Below, piece by piece: positions 7,804 to 16,529 of a DNA stretch of 38,129 bases. The stretch is from positions 1 to 38,129 of the forward strand of contig NZ_JRGL01000105.1 of NCBI RefSeq assembly GCF_000764655.1, given 5' to 3'. The DNA is from Aeromonas aquatica. GTDB taxonomy: Bacteria > Pseudomonadota > Gammaproteobacteria > Enterobacterales > Aeromonadaceae. The notes beneath the pieces are model-generated. The model was given only the letters and a program-made list of their open reading frames with translations, did no database searches and was not told where the DNA came from. Made by a program: the position numbers and the translations under genes. How positions within the stretch are numbered: position 1 is the stretch's first letter; every line of letters starts with the position of its first letter.

Positions 7804-10380
7804 ATGCGTTTAGATCGCCTGACCAGCAAGTTCCAGGTCGCAATTTCCGATGCCCAGTCGTTGGCACTGGGCCGTGATCACCAGTTTATCGAACCCGTCC
7901 ATCTGATGACCGCCCTGCTCAATCAGGACGGCGGCTCCATTCGTCCGTTGCTGACCCTGTGCGGGATGGACATCAACGCCCTGCGCTCGCGCCTCGGCGA
8001 GGAGCTCGATCGCTTGCCCAAGGTGAGCGGCGTGGAGGGGGATGTACAGCTCTCCAACGGCCTCGGCCGGCTGCTCAACGTCTGCGACAAGCTGGCCCAG
8101 CAGCGCAAGGATCAGTTCATCTCGTCCGAGCTGTTCGTGCTGGCGGCTCTCGATGAGAAGGGCAACCTCGGCGAGCTGCTGCGCCGCCATGGCCTGACCA
8201 AGGAAAAACTCGACGCCGCCATCGACAAGGTGCGTGGCGGCAAGAAGGTGGATGACGCCAACGCCGAGGAGAACCGCCAGGCGCTGGAGAAATACACCAT
8301 CGATCTCACCGAGCGGGCCGAACTCGGCAAGCTCGACCCCGTCATCGGGCGGGATGAAGAGATCCGCCGCACCATCCAGGTGCTGCAACGCCGTACCAAG
8401 AACAACCCCGTGCTGATCGGTGCCCCCGGTGTGGGCAAGACTGCCATCGTCGAGGGACTGGCCCAGCGCATCATCAACGGCGAAGTGCCGGAAGGGCTCA
8501 AGAACAAGCGGGTGCTCTCTCTGGACATGGGGGCCCTGGTAGCCGGTGCCAAGTATCGCGGCGAATTCGAGGAGCGGCTCAAAGCCGTGCTCAGCGATCT
8601 CGCCAAGGAGGAGGGCAACGTCATCCTCTTCGTCGACGAGCTGCACACCATGGTCGGCGCCGGCAAGGGCGAAGGGGCCATGGACGCGGGCAACATGCTC
8701 AAACCCGCCCTGGCGCGCGGTGAGCTGCACTGCGTCGGTGCGACCACCCTGGACGAGTATCGTCAGTACGTGGAAAAAGATGCCGCGCTGGAGCGCCGCT
8801 TCCAGAAGGTGCTGGTGGAGGAGCCCTCGGTGGAGGACACCATCGCCATACTGCGCGGTCTTAAAGAACGCTATGAGCTGCACCACCATGTGCAGATCAC
8901 CGATCCGGCCATCGTCGCGGCGGCCCAGCTGTCCCACCGCTACATCGCCGATCGCCAGCTGCCTGACAAGGCCATCGACCTGATCGACGAGGCGGCTGCC
9001 AGCATCCGGCTGCAGATAGACTCCAAGCCGGAGTCCCTGGACAGGCTGGAGCGACGCATCATCCAGCTCAAGCTCGAGCAGCAGGCGCTGCTGAAGGAAG
9101 ACGACGACGCCAGCCGCAAGCGGCTCGATCTGCTCAACCATGAGCTGACCGAGAAGGAGCGGGAATACAACGAGCTGGAAGAGGTGTGGAAGGCCGAGAA
9201 GGCCGCCCTTGCCGGTACCCAGCACATCAAGGCGGCACTGGAGCAGGCTCGTCAGGATCTGGAGGTGGCCCGTCGCGCCGGCGATCTGGCCCGGATGTCC
9301 GAGCTGCAATATGGCCGCATCCCGGAGCTGGAGAAACAGCTCGATCTCGCCACCCAGGCGGAGATGCAGGAGACCAGCCTGCTGCGCAACCGCGTCACCG
9401 ATGTGGAGATTGCCGACGTGCTGGCGCGCTGGACCGGGATCCCGGTGGCGCGGATGCTGGAAGGGGAGCGGGACAAGCTGCTGCGGATGGAAGATCAGCT
9501 GCACAGCCGGGTGATCGGCCAGGAAGAGGCGGTGGAAGCCGTCTCCAACGCCATTCGCCGCTCCCGGGCCGGGCTGTCCGATCCGAACCGACCGATCGGC
9601 TCCTTCCTGTTCCTCGGCCCGACCGGGGTGGGCAAGACCGAGCTGTGCAAGGCGCTGGCCGAGTTCCTGTTCGATACCCAGGACGCCATGGTGCGCATCG
9701 ACATGTCCGAATTCATGGAGAAGCACAGCGTGGCCCGGCTGGTGGGGGCGCCTCCCGGCTATGTCGGCTACGAGGAGGGGGGTTATCTGACCGAGGCGGT
9801 ACGCCGTCGCCCCTACTCGGTGATCCTGCTGGACGAGGTGGAGAAGGCGCACCCGGATGTGTTCAACATACTGTTGCAGGTGCTGGACGACGGTCGCCTG
9901 ACCGATGGTCAGGGCCGTACCGTGGACTTCCGCAATACGGTGGTGATCATGACCTCCAACCTCGGCTCGGATCTGATCCAGGAGCACTATGCCGAGAAGG
10001 ACTATGAGGAGATGAAGTCCCTGCTGATGGAGCTGCTGACCCGCAGCTTCCGACCGGAGTTCATCAACCGGATCGACGAGACTGTGGTGTTCCACCCCCT
10101 CGGCGAGGATCACATCAAGTCCATCGCCCGCATCCAGCTCAAGAGCCTGATGGGCCGTCTGGAGTCCCAGGGCTTCGAGGTGGAGGTGAGCGAGGAGCTG
10201 CTGACCAAGCTGGTGCATGCCGGCTTCGATCCCGTCTACGGGGCGCGTCCCCTCAAGCGGGCTATCCAGCAGAAGGTGGAGAACCCGTTGGCCCAGGCCC
10301 TGCTCAGCGGTCGGGTCATCCCCGGCAAGAAACTGTTGCTGGGGGCCGACAGCAGTGGGCTCACCATGAGCCAGCCGTGA
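7804..10380 (+). CDS. clpB: ATP-dependent disaggregase ClpB (Hsp104 family)
   Basis: An 858-residue hexameric AAA+ chaperone that works with DnaK to extract proteins from aggregates. The order of domains is clear. The N-terminal Clp repeat domain is followed by NBD1 with GAPGVGKT (near residue 205) and Walker [10 protein letters not shown]. The coiled-coil middle domain comes next (roughly 410-530, rich in E/K/R/L). NBD2 has GPTGVGKT (near 605) and GYVGYEEGG, then Walker [14 protein letters not shown]. The ATG at 7804 follows a strong AAGGGGGGAG site and gives MRLDRLT as in E. coli, so the longer in-frame extension from 7717 is rejected. A sigma-32 promoter and a strong terminator bracket it as a single-gene unit. 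Confidence 0.97.
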   Translation: MRLDRLTSKFQVAISDAQSLALGRDHQFIEPVHLMTALLNQDGGSIRPLLTLCGMDINALRSRLGEELDRLPKVSGVEGDVQLSNGLGRLLNVCDKLAQQRKDQFISSELFVLAALDEKGNLGELLRRHGLTKEKLDAAIDKVRGGKKVDDANAEENRQALEKYTIDLTERAELGKLDPVIGRDEEIRRTIQVLQRRTKNNPVLIGAPGVGKTAIVEGLAQRIINGEVPEGLKNKRVLSLDMGALVAGAKYRGEFEERLKAVLSDLAKEEGNVILFVDELHTMVGAGKGEGAMDAGNMLKPALARGELHCVGATTLDEYRQYVEKDAALERRFQKVLVEEPSVEDTIAILRGLKERYELHHHVQITDPAIVAAAQLSHRYIADRQLPDKAIDLIDEAAASIRLQIDSKPESLDRLERRIIQLKLEQQALLKEDDDASRKRLDLLNHELTEKEREYNELEEVWKAEKAALAGTQHIKAALEQARQDLEVARRAGDLARMSELQYGRIPELEKQLDLATQAEMQETSLLRNRVTDVEIADVLARWTGIPVARMLEGERDKLLRMEDQLHSRVIGQEEAVEAVSNAIRRSRAGLSDPNRPIGSFLFLGPTGVGKTELCKALAEFLFDTQDAMVRIDMSEFMEKHSVARLVGAPPGYVGYEEGGYLTEAVRRRPYSVILLDEVEKAHPDVFNILLQVLDDGRLTDGQGRTVDFRNTVVIMTSNLGSDLIQEHYAEKDYEEMKSLLMELLTRSFRPEFINRIDETVVFHPLGEDHIKSIARIQLKSLMGRLESQGFEVEVSEELLTKLVHAGFDPVYGARPLKRAIQQKVENPLAQALLSGRVIPGKKLLLGADSSGLTMSQP

Positions 10381-10395
10381 TGGTGTCATCGATAA

Positions 10396-10428
10396 AAAAC
10401 GCAGGCCTCGCGCCTGCGTTTTGTTTTT
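10396..10428 (+). terminator. rho-independent terminator after clpB
   Basis: AAAACGCAGGC (10396-10406) pairs with GCCTGCGTTTT (10412-10422) around a 5-nt loop, followed by GTTTTT. Confidence 0.92.
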
Positions 10429-10439
10429 AGGGAGACGAG

Positions 10440-11264
10440 ATGCTCAAGTTTTCGGTGCTGGTGGACGACGAGGTGCATCGCCCAGGTTGTGTCCCGGAGA
10501 GGGGCCTGGCCCTGCTGCTGGAGTGCGACGGCCTCAGGGTGTTGTTCGATAGCGGCAGAGGGCGGGCCCTGGGCCCCAATGCCGAGGCGATGGGGGTGGA
10601 TCTCGGCTCCCTCTCCCACCTGGTGCTGTCCCACGGTCATTACGATCACGTGGGCGGCGTCGGCGTCCTGCCCGTCTTTCCCAGCTCCATTCCCCTGATC
10701 GCCTGCCCGGATGTATTCCATGAGCGGGGTTACTTCCTGCCCTGGCCGTTTCGCCGCCACAACCTCTATCGGCTCTCGGGGGCGCTGGATCCCGCTCAGT
10801 TGCGTGCGAGGGGATTGATCCCCCAATGTTCGGTGGAGCCAGTCTGGCTGTCCGAACGGCTGGTGTTTCTCGGCTCCATCCTGCGGCGGGATCAGGCCAA
10901 GCCATCCCTGCTCGGCTACATAGTCCGTGGCGGCCGGGTCGAGAAGGATCTGATCAGCGATGACTCGGCCATGGCCTACAAGAGTGAGCAGGGGCTGATC
11001 ATCTTCATCGGCTGTGGCCATGCGGGGGTGGAGAACATTGTGCAGCGGGCCAGAGAGGTCTGCGGCGAGGAGCGGGTGCACGCCATCATAGGTGGCTTGC
11101 ACCTGAAGTTTTCCGGCCCGCAACGGGCAGTTGCGCTGGGTGTCTATCTGCAGGAAGAGGCAGTGGACAAGCTGTTTGCTTGTCACTGCACCGGCAAGCG
11201 AAAGGCCGGGCTGCCGGGGCAGACCCAGATCGGGGCGGGCTTTGAACATGTGTTCCGGCCATAA
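10440..11264 (+). CDS. metallo-beta-lactamase-fold hydrolase (COG1237-like)
   Basis: A 274-residue soluble protein with the MBL metal motif LSHGHYDHVGG near residue 63. Later metal ligands are likely in the ISDDSAMAY and GCGHAGVENIV segments, and in the histidines of GGLHLKF and FACHCTG. The layout resembles COG1237, which includes archaeal proteins implicated in methanopterin-type biosynthesis, but the substrate in proteobacteria is not known to me. The ribosome binding site AGGGAG precedes the ATG at 10440. It stands between two terminators, so it is probably a single-gene transcript or uses clpB readthrough. No function beyond a metal-dependent hydrolase fold can be claimed. Confidence 0.75.
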   Translation: MLKFSVLVDDEVHRPGCVPERGLALLLECDGLRVLFDSGRGRALGPNAEAMGVDLGSLSHLVLSHGHYDHVGGVGVLPVFPSSIPLIACPDVFHERGYFLPWPFRRHNLYRLSGALDPAQLRARGLIPQCSVEPVWLSERLVFLGSILRRDQAKPSLLGYIVRGGRVEKDLISDDSAMAYKSEQGLIIFIGCGHAGVENIVQRAREVCGEERVHAIIGGLHLKFSGPQRAVALGVYLQEEAVDKLFACHCTGKRKAGLPGQTQIGAGFEHVFRP

Positions 11265-11290
11265 AAAAAGCGGCAATCCGAGGATTGCCG
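11263..11290 (-). terminator. leftward terminator downstream of asnA
   Basis: CGGCAATCC (11271-11279) pairs with GGATTGCCG (11282-11290). The A-run at 11263-11269 becomes a T-run on the minus strand, so it stops leftward transcripts and overlaps the end of the MBL-fold gene. Confidence 0.7.
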
Positions 11291-11379
11291 AGAGGAATGT
11301 ATTCAATGCGACCTTGCGTGGGTTGAGCGGGTCGCAGGGGCAAGCCCCGGTTTCGCAGCGGGGCATCCAGGATGACCCT

Positions 11380-11412
11380 CTCCTTACAGCCTGTCCGGAC
11401 CGCGCTCTTTCA
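11380..11412 (-). repeat. possible degenerate copy of the asnA 3' end
   Basis: Read on the minus strand, these 33 nt align without gaps to the end of asnA at about 23 of 33 positions. The asnA stop (11473-11475) lines up with a TAA at 11384-11386, an offset of 89 bp. The similarity is modest; it is listed because four other genes here show clearer tail copies at similar spacing. Confidence 0.4.
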
Positions 11413-11430
11413 GTCCGCACCGCCACACAC

Positions 11431-11467
11431 TTGATGGCATCCGGCATGGGTTGCCGGATGCCATCAA
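11431..11467. other. perfect 16-bp hairpin just after asnA
   Basis: TTGATGGCATCCGGCA (11431-11446) and TGCCGGATGCCATCAA (11452-11467) form a perfect stem with a 5-nt loop, 6 nt beyond the asnA stop. There is no T-tract on either side. It could protect the mRNA 3' end or be a REP-like element. Confidence 0.7.
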
Positions 11468-11472
11468 TCTGC

Positions 11473-12465
11473 TTACAGCATGCCCGGAATGGCAGCCTTC
11501 ATCTCTGCCGGCCAGACGCCGACCTGCACCTGACCAATGTGCTCCTTTTGCAGCAGCAGCATGGCGAGGCGGGATTGGCCGATGCCGCCGCCGATGGTCT
11601 GGGGCATCTCGCCTGCCAGCAGCGCCTGGTGCCAGTCGTACTGCAGACGATCTTCATCTCCCGTGGTGGCGAGCTGGCGACGCAGGGCCTCGGCGTCCAC
11701 CCGGATCCCCATGGAGGAGAGCTCGAAGCAATCCTGCAGCACCGGGTTCCACACCAGGATGTCGCCGTTCAGGCCGGCCAGCCCCAGTTCGCTCTGGCTG
11801 CTCCAGTCGTCATAGTCGGGGGCACGCACGTCGTGGCGCTCACCGTGGGACAGATCGCCGCCGATGCCGATGAGGAACACGGCCCCCAGCTCCTTGGCGA
11901 TGGCGCGCTCGCGGCCCTTGGCATCCAGATCCGGGTAACGGCTCAGCAGCGCTTCGCTGTGCAGGAACTGGATCTCCGCCGGCAGGAAGGGCGTCATCTC
12001 GTGTTCGGCGCAGACAGCGCGCTCGGTGGCCTTGATGGCGGTCCAGATGCCGCGCACCGTGTCTTGCAGGTAGGCCAGATCCCGGCGCTCGCTCGGCATC
12101 ACCTTCTCCCAGTCCCACTGGTCCACGTAGACGGAGTGGATGGGGGTCAGGCGGTCTTCGTCCGGGCGCAGGGCCTTCATGTGGGTGTAGATGCCCTCGC
12201 CGGGCCCGAAGCCGAAGCGGCCCAGGGTCTGGCGCTTCCACTTGGCCAGAGAATGCACCACCTCGTAGCTGTGCTCCGGCAGCGTCTTCACCTTGACCTG
12301 CACCGCATGCTCGCAGCCGGAGAGGTTGTCCTGGGTGCCGTCACCGACCCGGCTCAGGATGGGGGCTTGCACCTCCATCAGGCCGAGCTGCAAGGCGAGT
12401 TGGCGGGAGAACATCTCTTTGACGAAGCTGATCTGCTGTTGGCTGCGAATGTAGTGCTGTTTCAT
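11473..12465 (-). CDS. asnA: aspartate--ammonia ligase AsnA
   Basis: A 330-residue cytoplasmic enzyme, the same length as E. coli AsnA, making asparagine from aspartate and ammonia with ATP hydrolysed to AMP. Long invariant stretches are visible, including [58 protein letters not shown] and [16 protein letters not shown]. These are shared with the class II aminoacyl-tRNA synthetase-like fold of the family. The start at 12465 matches the family; the in-frame extension to 12483 has no support. It is divergent from asnC, whose product controls it in enterics. Confidence 0.96.
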   Translation of the reverse strand: MKQHYIRSQQQISFVKEMFSRQLALQLGLMEVQAPILSRVGDGTQDNLSGCEHAVQVKVKTLPEHSYEVVHSLAKWKRQTLGRFGFGPGEGIYTHMKALRPDEDRLTPIHSVYVDQWDWEKVMPSERRDLAYLQDTVRGIWTAIKATERAVCAEHEMTPFLPAEIQFLHSEALLSRYPDLDAKGRERAIAKELGAVFLIGIGGDLSHGERHDVRAPDYDDWSSQSELGLAGLNGDILVWNPVLQDCFELSSMGIRVDAEALRRQLATTGDEDRLQYDWHQALLAGEMPQTIGGGIGQSRLAMLLLQKEHIGQVQVGVWPAEMKAAIPGML

Positions 12466-12618
12466 GGTGATTACCTGTCTCAAATCCGTTGGATATGGCG
12501 ATTCTTCAACAGATGGTGCACTAAATTCAATATTCGATAATAGAAATAGGCTTTACGTGTTTTTTTCTTCAAAATAACCGCTGAGTTACTGAGATATCGT
12601 TAACGGGAGTACAAAAAA
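12466..12618. promoter_or_regulatory. divergent asnA/asnC control region
   Basis: This 153-bp intergenic stretch is clearly AT-rich in its middle, in contrast with the flanking genes. It must hold the asnA promoter leftward and the asnC promoter rightward. In E. coli AsnC binds this interval; I could not define an operator here by eye. Confidence 0.5.
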
Positions 12619-13080
12619 GTGCCGGAAAATTATCGGATCGATAATCTCGATCAGGCCATCCTCACCGCCCTGATGGAGAATGCGCGGATCCCTTACGCCG
12701 AACTCGCCAAGCAACTGACCGTCAGCCCCGGTACCATCCACGTGCGGGTGGAGAAGATGAAGCAGGCGGGGATCATCGAGGGGACCCGGGTGCAGGTGAA
12801 TGCCAAGAAGCTGGGCTATGACGTCTGCTGTTTCATCGGCATCAATCTCAAGAGTGCGAAAGATTACCCCTCGGCCCTGGCCAAGTTGCAGGCCCTGGAC
12901 GAGGTGGTGGAGGCCTACTACACCACGGGTCACTACAGCATCTTCATGAAGGTGATGACCCGCTCCATCGACGAGCTGCAGACGGTGCTGATCCACAAGA
13001 TCCAGACCATAGACGAGATCCAGTCCACGGAAACCCTGATCTCGTTGCAGAACCCGATATTGAGAGATGTGAAGCCCTGA
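12619..13080 (+). CDS. asnC: Lrp-family transcriptional regulator AsnC
   Basis: A 153-residue regulator very close to E. coli AsnC. The N-terminal helix-turn-helix is in YAELAKQLTVSPGTIHVRV, and the C-terminal RAM domain, which senses asparagine, includes EAYYTTGHYSIFMKVM. It activates asnA when asparagine is scarce and represses its own gene. The start codon is GTG with GGGAG about 9 nt upstream, giving MPENYRIDNLD in line with E. coli MENYLIDNLD. Its 3' end is repeated twice downstream in 94-bp steps. Confidence 0.95.
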   Translation: MPENYRIDNLDQAILTALMENARIPYAELAKQLTVSPGTIHVRVEKMKQAGIIEGTRVQVNAKKLGYDVCCFIGINLKSAKDYPSALAKLQALDEVVEAYYTTGHYSIFMKVMTRSIDELQTVLIHKIQTIDEIQSTETLISLQNPILRDVKP

Positions 13081-13268
13081 TATGGGTAGGTGCTGGGCCA
13101 TGGAACGAGATCCATTTCGATGCGAGACGCTGATCTCGCTACAGAACCCGATCCTGAGAGACGTGAAGCTCTGATATGGGCAGGTGCGGGGCCATGGAGC
13201 GAGCTCCATTTCCATGGGAAGCCCTGACCTAGTTGCAGACCCCGACCCTGCGGGACGTGAAGCCCCGA
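13081..13268 (+). repeat. two degenerate 94-bp tandem copies of the asnC 3' end
   Basis: Unit 2 (13081-13174) and unit 3 (13175-13268) each end with a copy of the asnC tail, with stop positions spaced exactly 94 bp (13080, 13174, 13268). Against the gene, 7 of the last 17 codons of unit 2 differ, and 6 of those are synonymous. Unit 3 has decayed: it carries an in-frame TAG and its stop has become CGA. Each unit also has a small hairpin in its spacer (ATGGAG/CTCCAT in unit 3). A partial fourth spacer is recognisable to about 13315. Confidence 0.9.
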
Positions 13269-13315
13269 TGGGAGCGGAGGTCGGTCGATTGGACGAGATC
13301 TCTCCTTGGGGAAGG

Positions 13316-13467
13316 GGCGACCCTGGTGACAGAGCCCCGTCGAGGCAGATAAATACGCTGCTTTTGTTGTGTTTTACGTAGTTAACAAGATGTAAATGCA
13401 TTCCATTCTAGTGACTCCCTCTGCCCGCGGGGGCTGAAAACGGGATCTCGGGAGGGGAAAGCCGGGA
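13316..13467. other. intergenic DNA with no recognised element
   Basis: Beyond the asnC tail repeats, this stretch between asnC and the convergent binding-protein gene holds an AT-rich patch near 13350-13410. I see no gene, clear terminator or promoter in it. Confidence 0.5.
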
Positions 13468-14232
13468 TCAGGGGGCGACATAGGGGATGCCGTACTTGTC
13501 GTAGAGCGCCTTGAGGCGGCCATCCTGCTTCATCCGCAGCAGCTCGGCGTCGTAGGCCGCCATCAGCGCCGGGGTGTCGGCATCGGCCCGGGCTCTGGTC
13601 CAGGCGCTGTAGTAGAGGCCGGTCTTGAGCGGCTTGGGCAGGTAGTCGAGTCGGCCTTCCAGCCCTTCTTGCTTGATCTGGGCGAAGGCGGTGACCAGCG
13701 GCAGGGGGACGGTATCGATGCGACCGGCGATCAGCTTGCGTAGCTGCAGCGCATTGATGGGGATCTCCTGAAACTGATAACCGGGATCCGTCATGGCCGC
13801 CATCAGCTCGGGGGTGTAGGAGAAATCCCGGGTGATGCCGATGCGCCAGGGCTTGAGATCGCTGAGGTGCTGGTAGTGGATCTTGCCCGCGTCCCCCTTG
13901 CGCACGAAGAAGTGCCAGCTATGGCGCAGATGGGACTGCTTCGGATAGAGCAGATAGGCCTCTCGTTCCGGCTTGTAGGAGTGGGTCATCACCAGATCGT
14001 AGACACCGGTCTCGGCGCTGCGAGTGAGGCGGGCGCCAGAATCGATCAGCTCTATCCTGATGGGCACCTTGAGGGTGCCGAAGATGGCGGTGACCAGATC
14101 CACGTCCAGACCCCGGGGCTGACCGCCCTCATCCAGCCATTTCAGGGGCGGCTCCAGGGTGCCGCCGATGATCAGCTCCCTGGCCGACAGCCAGCAAGGC
14201 AGTAGCAGACAGAGCAGAAGCAAGCGTCGCAA
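13468..14232 (-). CDS. periplasmic substrate-binding protein (transporter SBP family)
   Basis: About 254 residues of the bacterial solute-binding family 3 type (amino-acid-like ligands). The mature part opens with RELIIGGTLEPPLKWLDEGG, and GLDVDLVTAIFGTL and YDLVMTHSYKPERE fit the ligand-cleft segments of this fold. The start is inferred to be TTG at 14232: it has AGGAG 7 nt upstream and yields a signal peptide with two arginines and a leucine-rich core ending LSA. The in-frame ATG at 14271 has no ribosome binding site. No permease or ATPase lies beside it, so it may be a sensor-type or orphan binding protein. The ligand is unknown. Confidence 0.72.
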   Translation of the reverse strand: MRRLLLLCLLLPCWLSARELIIGGTLEPPLKWLDEGGQPRGLDVDLVTAIFGTLKVPIRIELIDSGARLTRSAETGVYDLVMTHSYKPEREAYLLYPKQSHLRHSWHFFVRKGDAGKIHYQHLSDLKPWRIGITRDFSYTPELMAAMTDPGYQFQEIPINALQLRKLIAGRIDTVPLPLVTAFAQIKQEGLEGRLDYLPKPLKTGLYYSAWTRARADADTPALMAAYDAELLRMKQDGRLKALYDKYGIPYVAP

Positions 14233-14314
14233 ATCACATCTCCTGTGCGCACGGGGCAGGTTCACGATCATTTCGGTATAGTGACCGGCAGACATCTCAC
14301 AGAGGCGACCCCGA

Positions 14315-14851
14315 ATGGCGAATCCTGACATTGAAAGCGAACTGGACGGCATCGACAGGCTCTCGGTCTGTCTCTATCGTCTCGGCCTGAGTCTGGCAGC
14401 TTTGCTGCTGTTGTGTCGAGGGGTTAGCTTGTTGATTGGGCAGGATCTTTTGCCGACACGGCTGTGGTTGATGGCGTTGGTGGTGGGGAGCGGCCTGTGC
14501 GGATTCTGCCTGCACATCTATGACAAACGGATCCGGTTTCTCCTGCAGGGGCTGGGGTGGGGCGGCCTGCTGCTGGCCGCTTGCGGCGCGCCGGATGCCC
14601 TGCTGCTGGGGGCCGTCCTGGCCACGCTGTCCGGCCTGGCGTTCAAGGAGCAATTCTGCTTCGCCATCCCGGGTATTCGGCTGTTGCCGCTGCTGCTGCC
14701 CTTGCTGTGGCTGCTGGAATGGGCTCGGCTGGACTGGGCTAGCGCCCTGGTGGCCCTGGTGAGCGGCCTGCTGCTCTGCCTGCTGTGTCTGGCCAAGTGG
14801 CGCATGCCCCTGCATTTTGATATCGGCGACCGCGGGCGTTATCAGCTCTAG
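14315..14851 (+). CDS. multi-spanning membrane protein (possibly DUF2301)
   Basis: A 178-residue hydrophobic protein with about five to six leucine-rich membrane segments and a short polar tail ending DIGDRGRYQL. The C-terminal segment LAKWRMPLHFDIGDR and the overall layout suggest the DUF2301 group, but that assignment is from memory and tentative. The ribosome binding site AGAGGCGA precedes the ATG. It is divergent from the binding-protein gene and 74 bp upstream of folM. No function can be assigned. Confidence 0.6.
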   Translation: MANPDIESELDGIDRLSVCLYRLGLSLAALLLLCRGVSLLIGQDLLPTRLWLMALVVGSGLCGFCLHIYDKRIRFLLQGLGWGGLLLAACGAPDALLLGAVLATLSGLAFKEQFCFAIPGIRLLPLLLPLLWLLEWARLDWASALVALVSGLLLCLLCLAKWRMPLHFDIGDRGRYQL

Positions 14852-14925
14852 GTAGCCCGCCCCGGATCATCCGGATGGCATAGCGCAGTGACAGGGCCCG
14901 TGCGGCCAAACGACAAGGAGAGGGT

Positions 14926-15630
14926 ATGCGTGCATTGGTGACGGGTTGTGGCCGTCGACTGGGTTTTTATCTGTGCGAGCAACTGGTGGCCGCGGGTTGG
15001 CAGGTGACGGGCAGCTATCGTAGCGAGCGCCCCGAGCTGGCGCAGTTGCGGGCCCTGGGGGTGGAGCTGGTACAGGCGGATTTTGCGAAAGAGGAGGAGG
15101 TCGAGCGACTGATCGCGGCCCTGGCCGCTCACGAGGATCTGGCGCTCGTCATCCACAACGCCTCGGCATTTGAGCCACAGGCGGCGGAGCCGGCGGCCCA
15201 GCTCGCCCAGTTCGAGCAGTTCTACCGGGTACATATGGCGGCGCCCTTCCAGCTCAACCGCGCGCTGGCACACGGGCTGGCACGCCAGGGCAACGCCGGC
15301 ATCATCCATATCACCGACATCTACATCCACGCCCCGGCGCCCCAGTTCGCCGCCTATGTGGCCACCAAGGCGGGCGCCCATTCGCTGGCCATGAGCTTCG
15401 CCCGCGAGCTGGCCCCCGCGGTGCGGGTCAATACCATAGAGCCCGGCCCCATACTGTTCCTCGACGAGCACGGGGAGGCGTGGCGCCAGCAGGTGCTGGC
15501 CCGGACGCCGCTGGCGAAGGAGGGGGGACTGGAGCCCATCTGGCAGGCGGTGCAACTGCTGATGACGAACGATTACATGACGGGGGCCAGCATCAGGGTC
15601 GATGGTGGCCGGGCCCTCGCCGTTATCTAG
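14926..15630 (+). CDS. folM: dihydromonapterin reductase / dihydrofolate reductase FolM
   Basis: A 234-residue short-chain dehydrogenase/reductase with the nucleotide motif TGCGRRLG at the N-terminus and the catalytic YVATK (YxxxK) near residue 144. The segment IIHITD replaces the usual catalytic serine region in the same way as HMTD in E. coli FolM, which favours FolM over generic SDRs. FolM reduces dihydromonapterin to tetrahydromonapterin with NADPH and weakly reduces dihydrofolate. The ribosome binding site AAGGAGAGGG precedes the ATG. It converges on a FolK-like gene, making a small pterin/folate cluster. Its 3' end reappears twice downstream. Confidence 0.82.
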   Translation: MRALVTGCGRRLGFYLCEQLVAAGWQVTGSYRSERPELAQLRALGVELVQADFAKEEEVERLIAALAAHEDLALVIHNASAFEPQAAEPAAQLAQFEQFYRVHMAAPFQLNRALAHGLARQGNAGIIHITDIYIHAPAPQFAAYVATKAGAHSLAMSFARELAPAVRVNTIEPGPILFLDEHGEAWRQQVLARTPLAKEGGLEPIWQAVQLLMTNDYMTGASIRVDGGRALAVI

Positions 15631-15651
15631 GCCGTCGTCCAGGTGCTCAGG

Positions 15652-15814
15652 CTACTGATGACGGCGAGGAGAATGGTAGGACGGGGATCCGCCGCCGGGT
15701 GGAGGCTGGCCGGACCCCCGCCATTATCCGGGCGACCGGGCTACTGATGACGGGGAGGGGTAGGGCGGGGATCCGTCGCCGGGGGGAGGCTGCCCAGGCC
15801 CTGGCGGTCATCGG
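15652..15814 (+). repeat. two degenerate copies of the folM 3' end
   Basis: The block starting CTGCTGATGACG at 15556 in folM recurs as CTACTGATGACG at 15652 and 15741 (steps of 96 and 89 bp). The gene end RVDGGRALAVI is echoed as RVEAGRTPAII and RGEAAQALAVI. In the last copy the ALAVI codons differ from the gene only by synonymous changes. The second half lies antisense to the 3' end of the folK-like gene. Confidence 0.8.
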
Positions 15815-16289
15815 CATGGGACCAGAGTTCGACGCTCTCGTGACCAAAGACCTGCTCGGCGAACACCTTGCTGGTCGGCAGGCGCAGCCTCACCCTGTGA
15901 GCCCGCACCGATCCCTGTTCATACAGCTCGGCCAGCAGCTCGCCGAGATAGGCGTCCACCCCGGCCGTGGCGAAACTGTCGAGCGGGCCGCTGGCCAGGA
16001 TGTCGATGTCGAGCGGCCTGTCCGTCACCTTGCACAGCGGGTTGCTGCGATCCCGGCCGTGGGCCAGCTCCATGGTGACGAACTCGGCCTTCAGCTGGGG
16101 TGCCGAGAGCTCGCTCTCGACGACGAGCAGGCAGTTGAGGAAGTCATGGGACGAGCGCATGCCCACCGGCTTGGTCTGGATCACCGAACTCAGCCGCAGA
16201 TGACCAAAGCGCGTCAGCAATTCTCCCACGGCCTGGCTGACGTGCTGGGCGGGGTCAAGATTCGATCCAATGCTACACAGGTAGAACAT
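15741..16289 (-). CDS. folK: HPPK-like pterin pyrophosphokinase (FolK paralogue)
   Basis: About 182 residues with the HPPK hallmarks: SIGSNLDP near the N-terminus, FLNCLLVVES, and HGRDRSN followed by DRPLDIDIL, which contains the two magnesium-binding aspartates. HPPK transfers pyrophosphate from ATP to 6-hydroxymethyl-dihydropterin in folate synthesis. Many gammaproteobacteria also have a main folK elsewhere, so this may be a second copy. ATG 16289 is preferred because GGAAAGC lies ahead of it and it gives MFYLCSIGSN; ATG 16298 is also possible. The last 20 or so residues (rich in P, R and T) are encoded antisense to the folM tail copies, so the C-terminus looks like an accidental extension. 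Confidence 0.75.
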   Translation of the reverse strand: MFYLCSIGSNLDPAQHVSQAVGELLTRFGHLRLSSVIQTKPVGMRSSHDFLNCLLVVESELSAPQLKAEFVTMELAHGRDRSNPLCKVTDRPLDIDILASGPLDSFATAGVDAYLGELLAELYEQGSVRAHRVRLRLPTSKVFAEQVFGHESVELWSHADDRQGLGSLPPATDPRPTPPRHQ

Positions 16290-16351
16290 GCTTTCCATTC
16301 CTAGGGTTGGGCTCGTGTGAAATATATACGCAGCTCACGGTTATCAGATTT

Positions 16352-16369
16352 ACTATGAATTAACATAGT
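16352..16369. promoter_or_regulatory. perfect dyad in the folK-like / microprotein intergenic region
   Basis: ACTATG (16352-16357) and CATAGT (16364-16369) are perfect inverted repeats around AATTAA in an AT-rich divergent promoter region. It is a plausible operator; the binding protein is unknown. Confidence 0.4.
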
Positions 16370-16415
16370 TTTATCTACTGTGATCCAACTCTGATTGGTA
16401 AAAAAGGAGGTTTGT

Positions 16416-16508
16416 ATGAGTGTGGAGCTGAAATGGGCGCTGTTGACCGCCTCCGGGGCCCTCGTCATGATACTGATCATCTGTGTGGCATCCGTCGGTC
16501 TGGCGTGA
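16416..16508 (+). CDS. 30-residue single-span membrane microprotein
   Basis: A short reading frame with a near-perfect ribosome binding site, AAGGAGG, 5 nt before the ATG. The peptide begins MSVELKWALLTASG and then runs through a hydrophobic stretch ALVMILIICVASVGLA, which would make one transmembrane helix. A proper terminator follows 21 bp later (16530-16560), so it has the form of a complete small transcription unit upstream of glrK. I do not recognise the family. Strong translation signals and a TM-like sequence argue that it is expressed. Confidence 0.65.
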   Translation: MSVELKWALLTASGALVMILIICVASVGLA

Positions 16509-16529
16509 CGCCTGCTCCCGAATGCAACC

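Noticed and set aside
7810..10389. 859-residue open frame antisense to clpB
   Set aside because: It is the shadow of a highly conserved GC-rich gene on the other strand, has no ribosome binding site and resembles no family.
15480..16304. Plus-strand frame running from folM through the repeats and antisense to the folK-like gene
   Set aside because: Starts inside folM in another frame and is explained by the folM tail copies and the complementary strand of a recognised gene.
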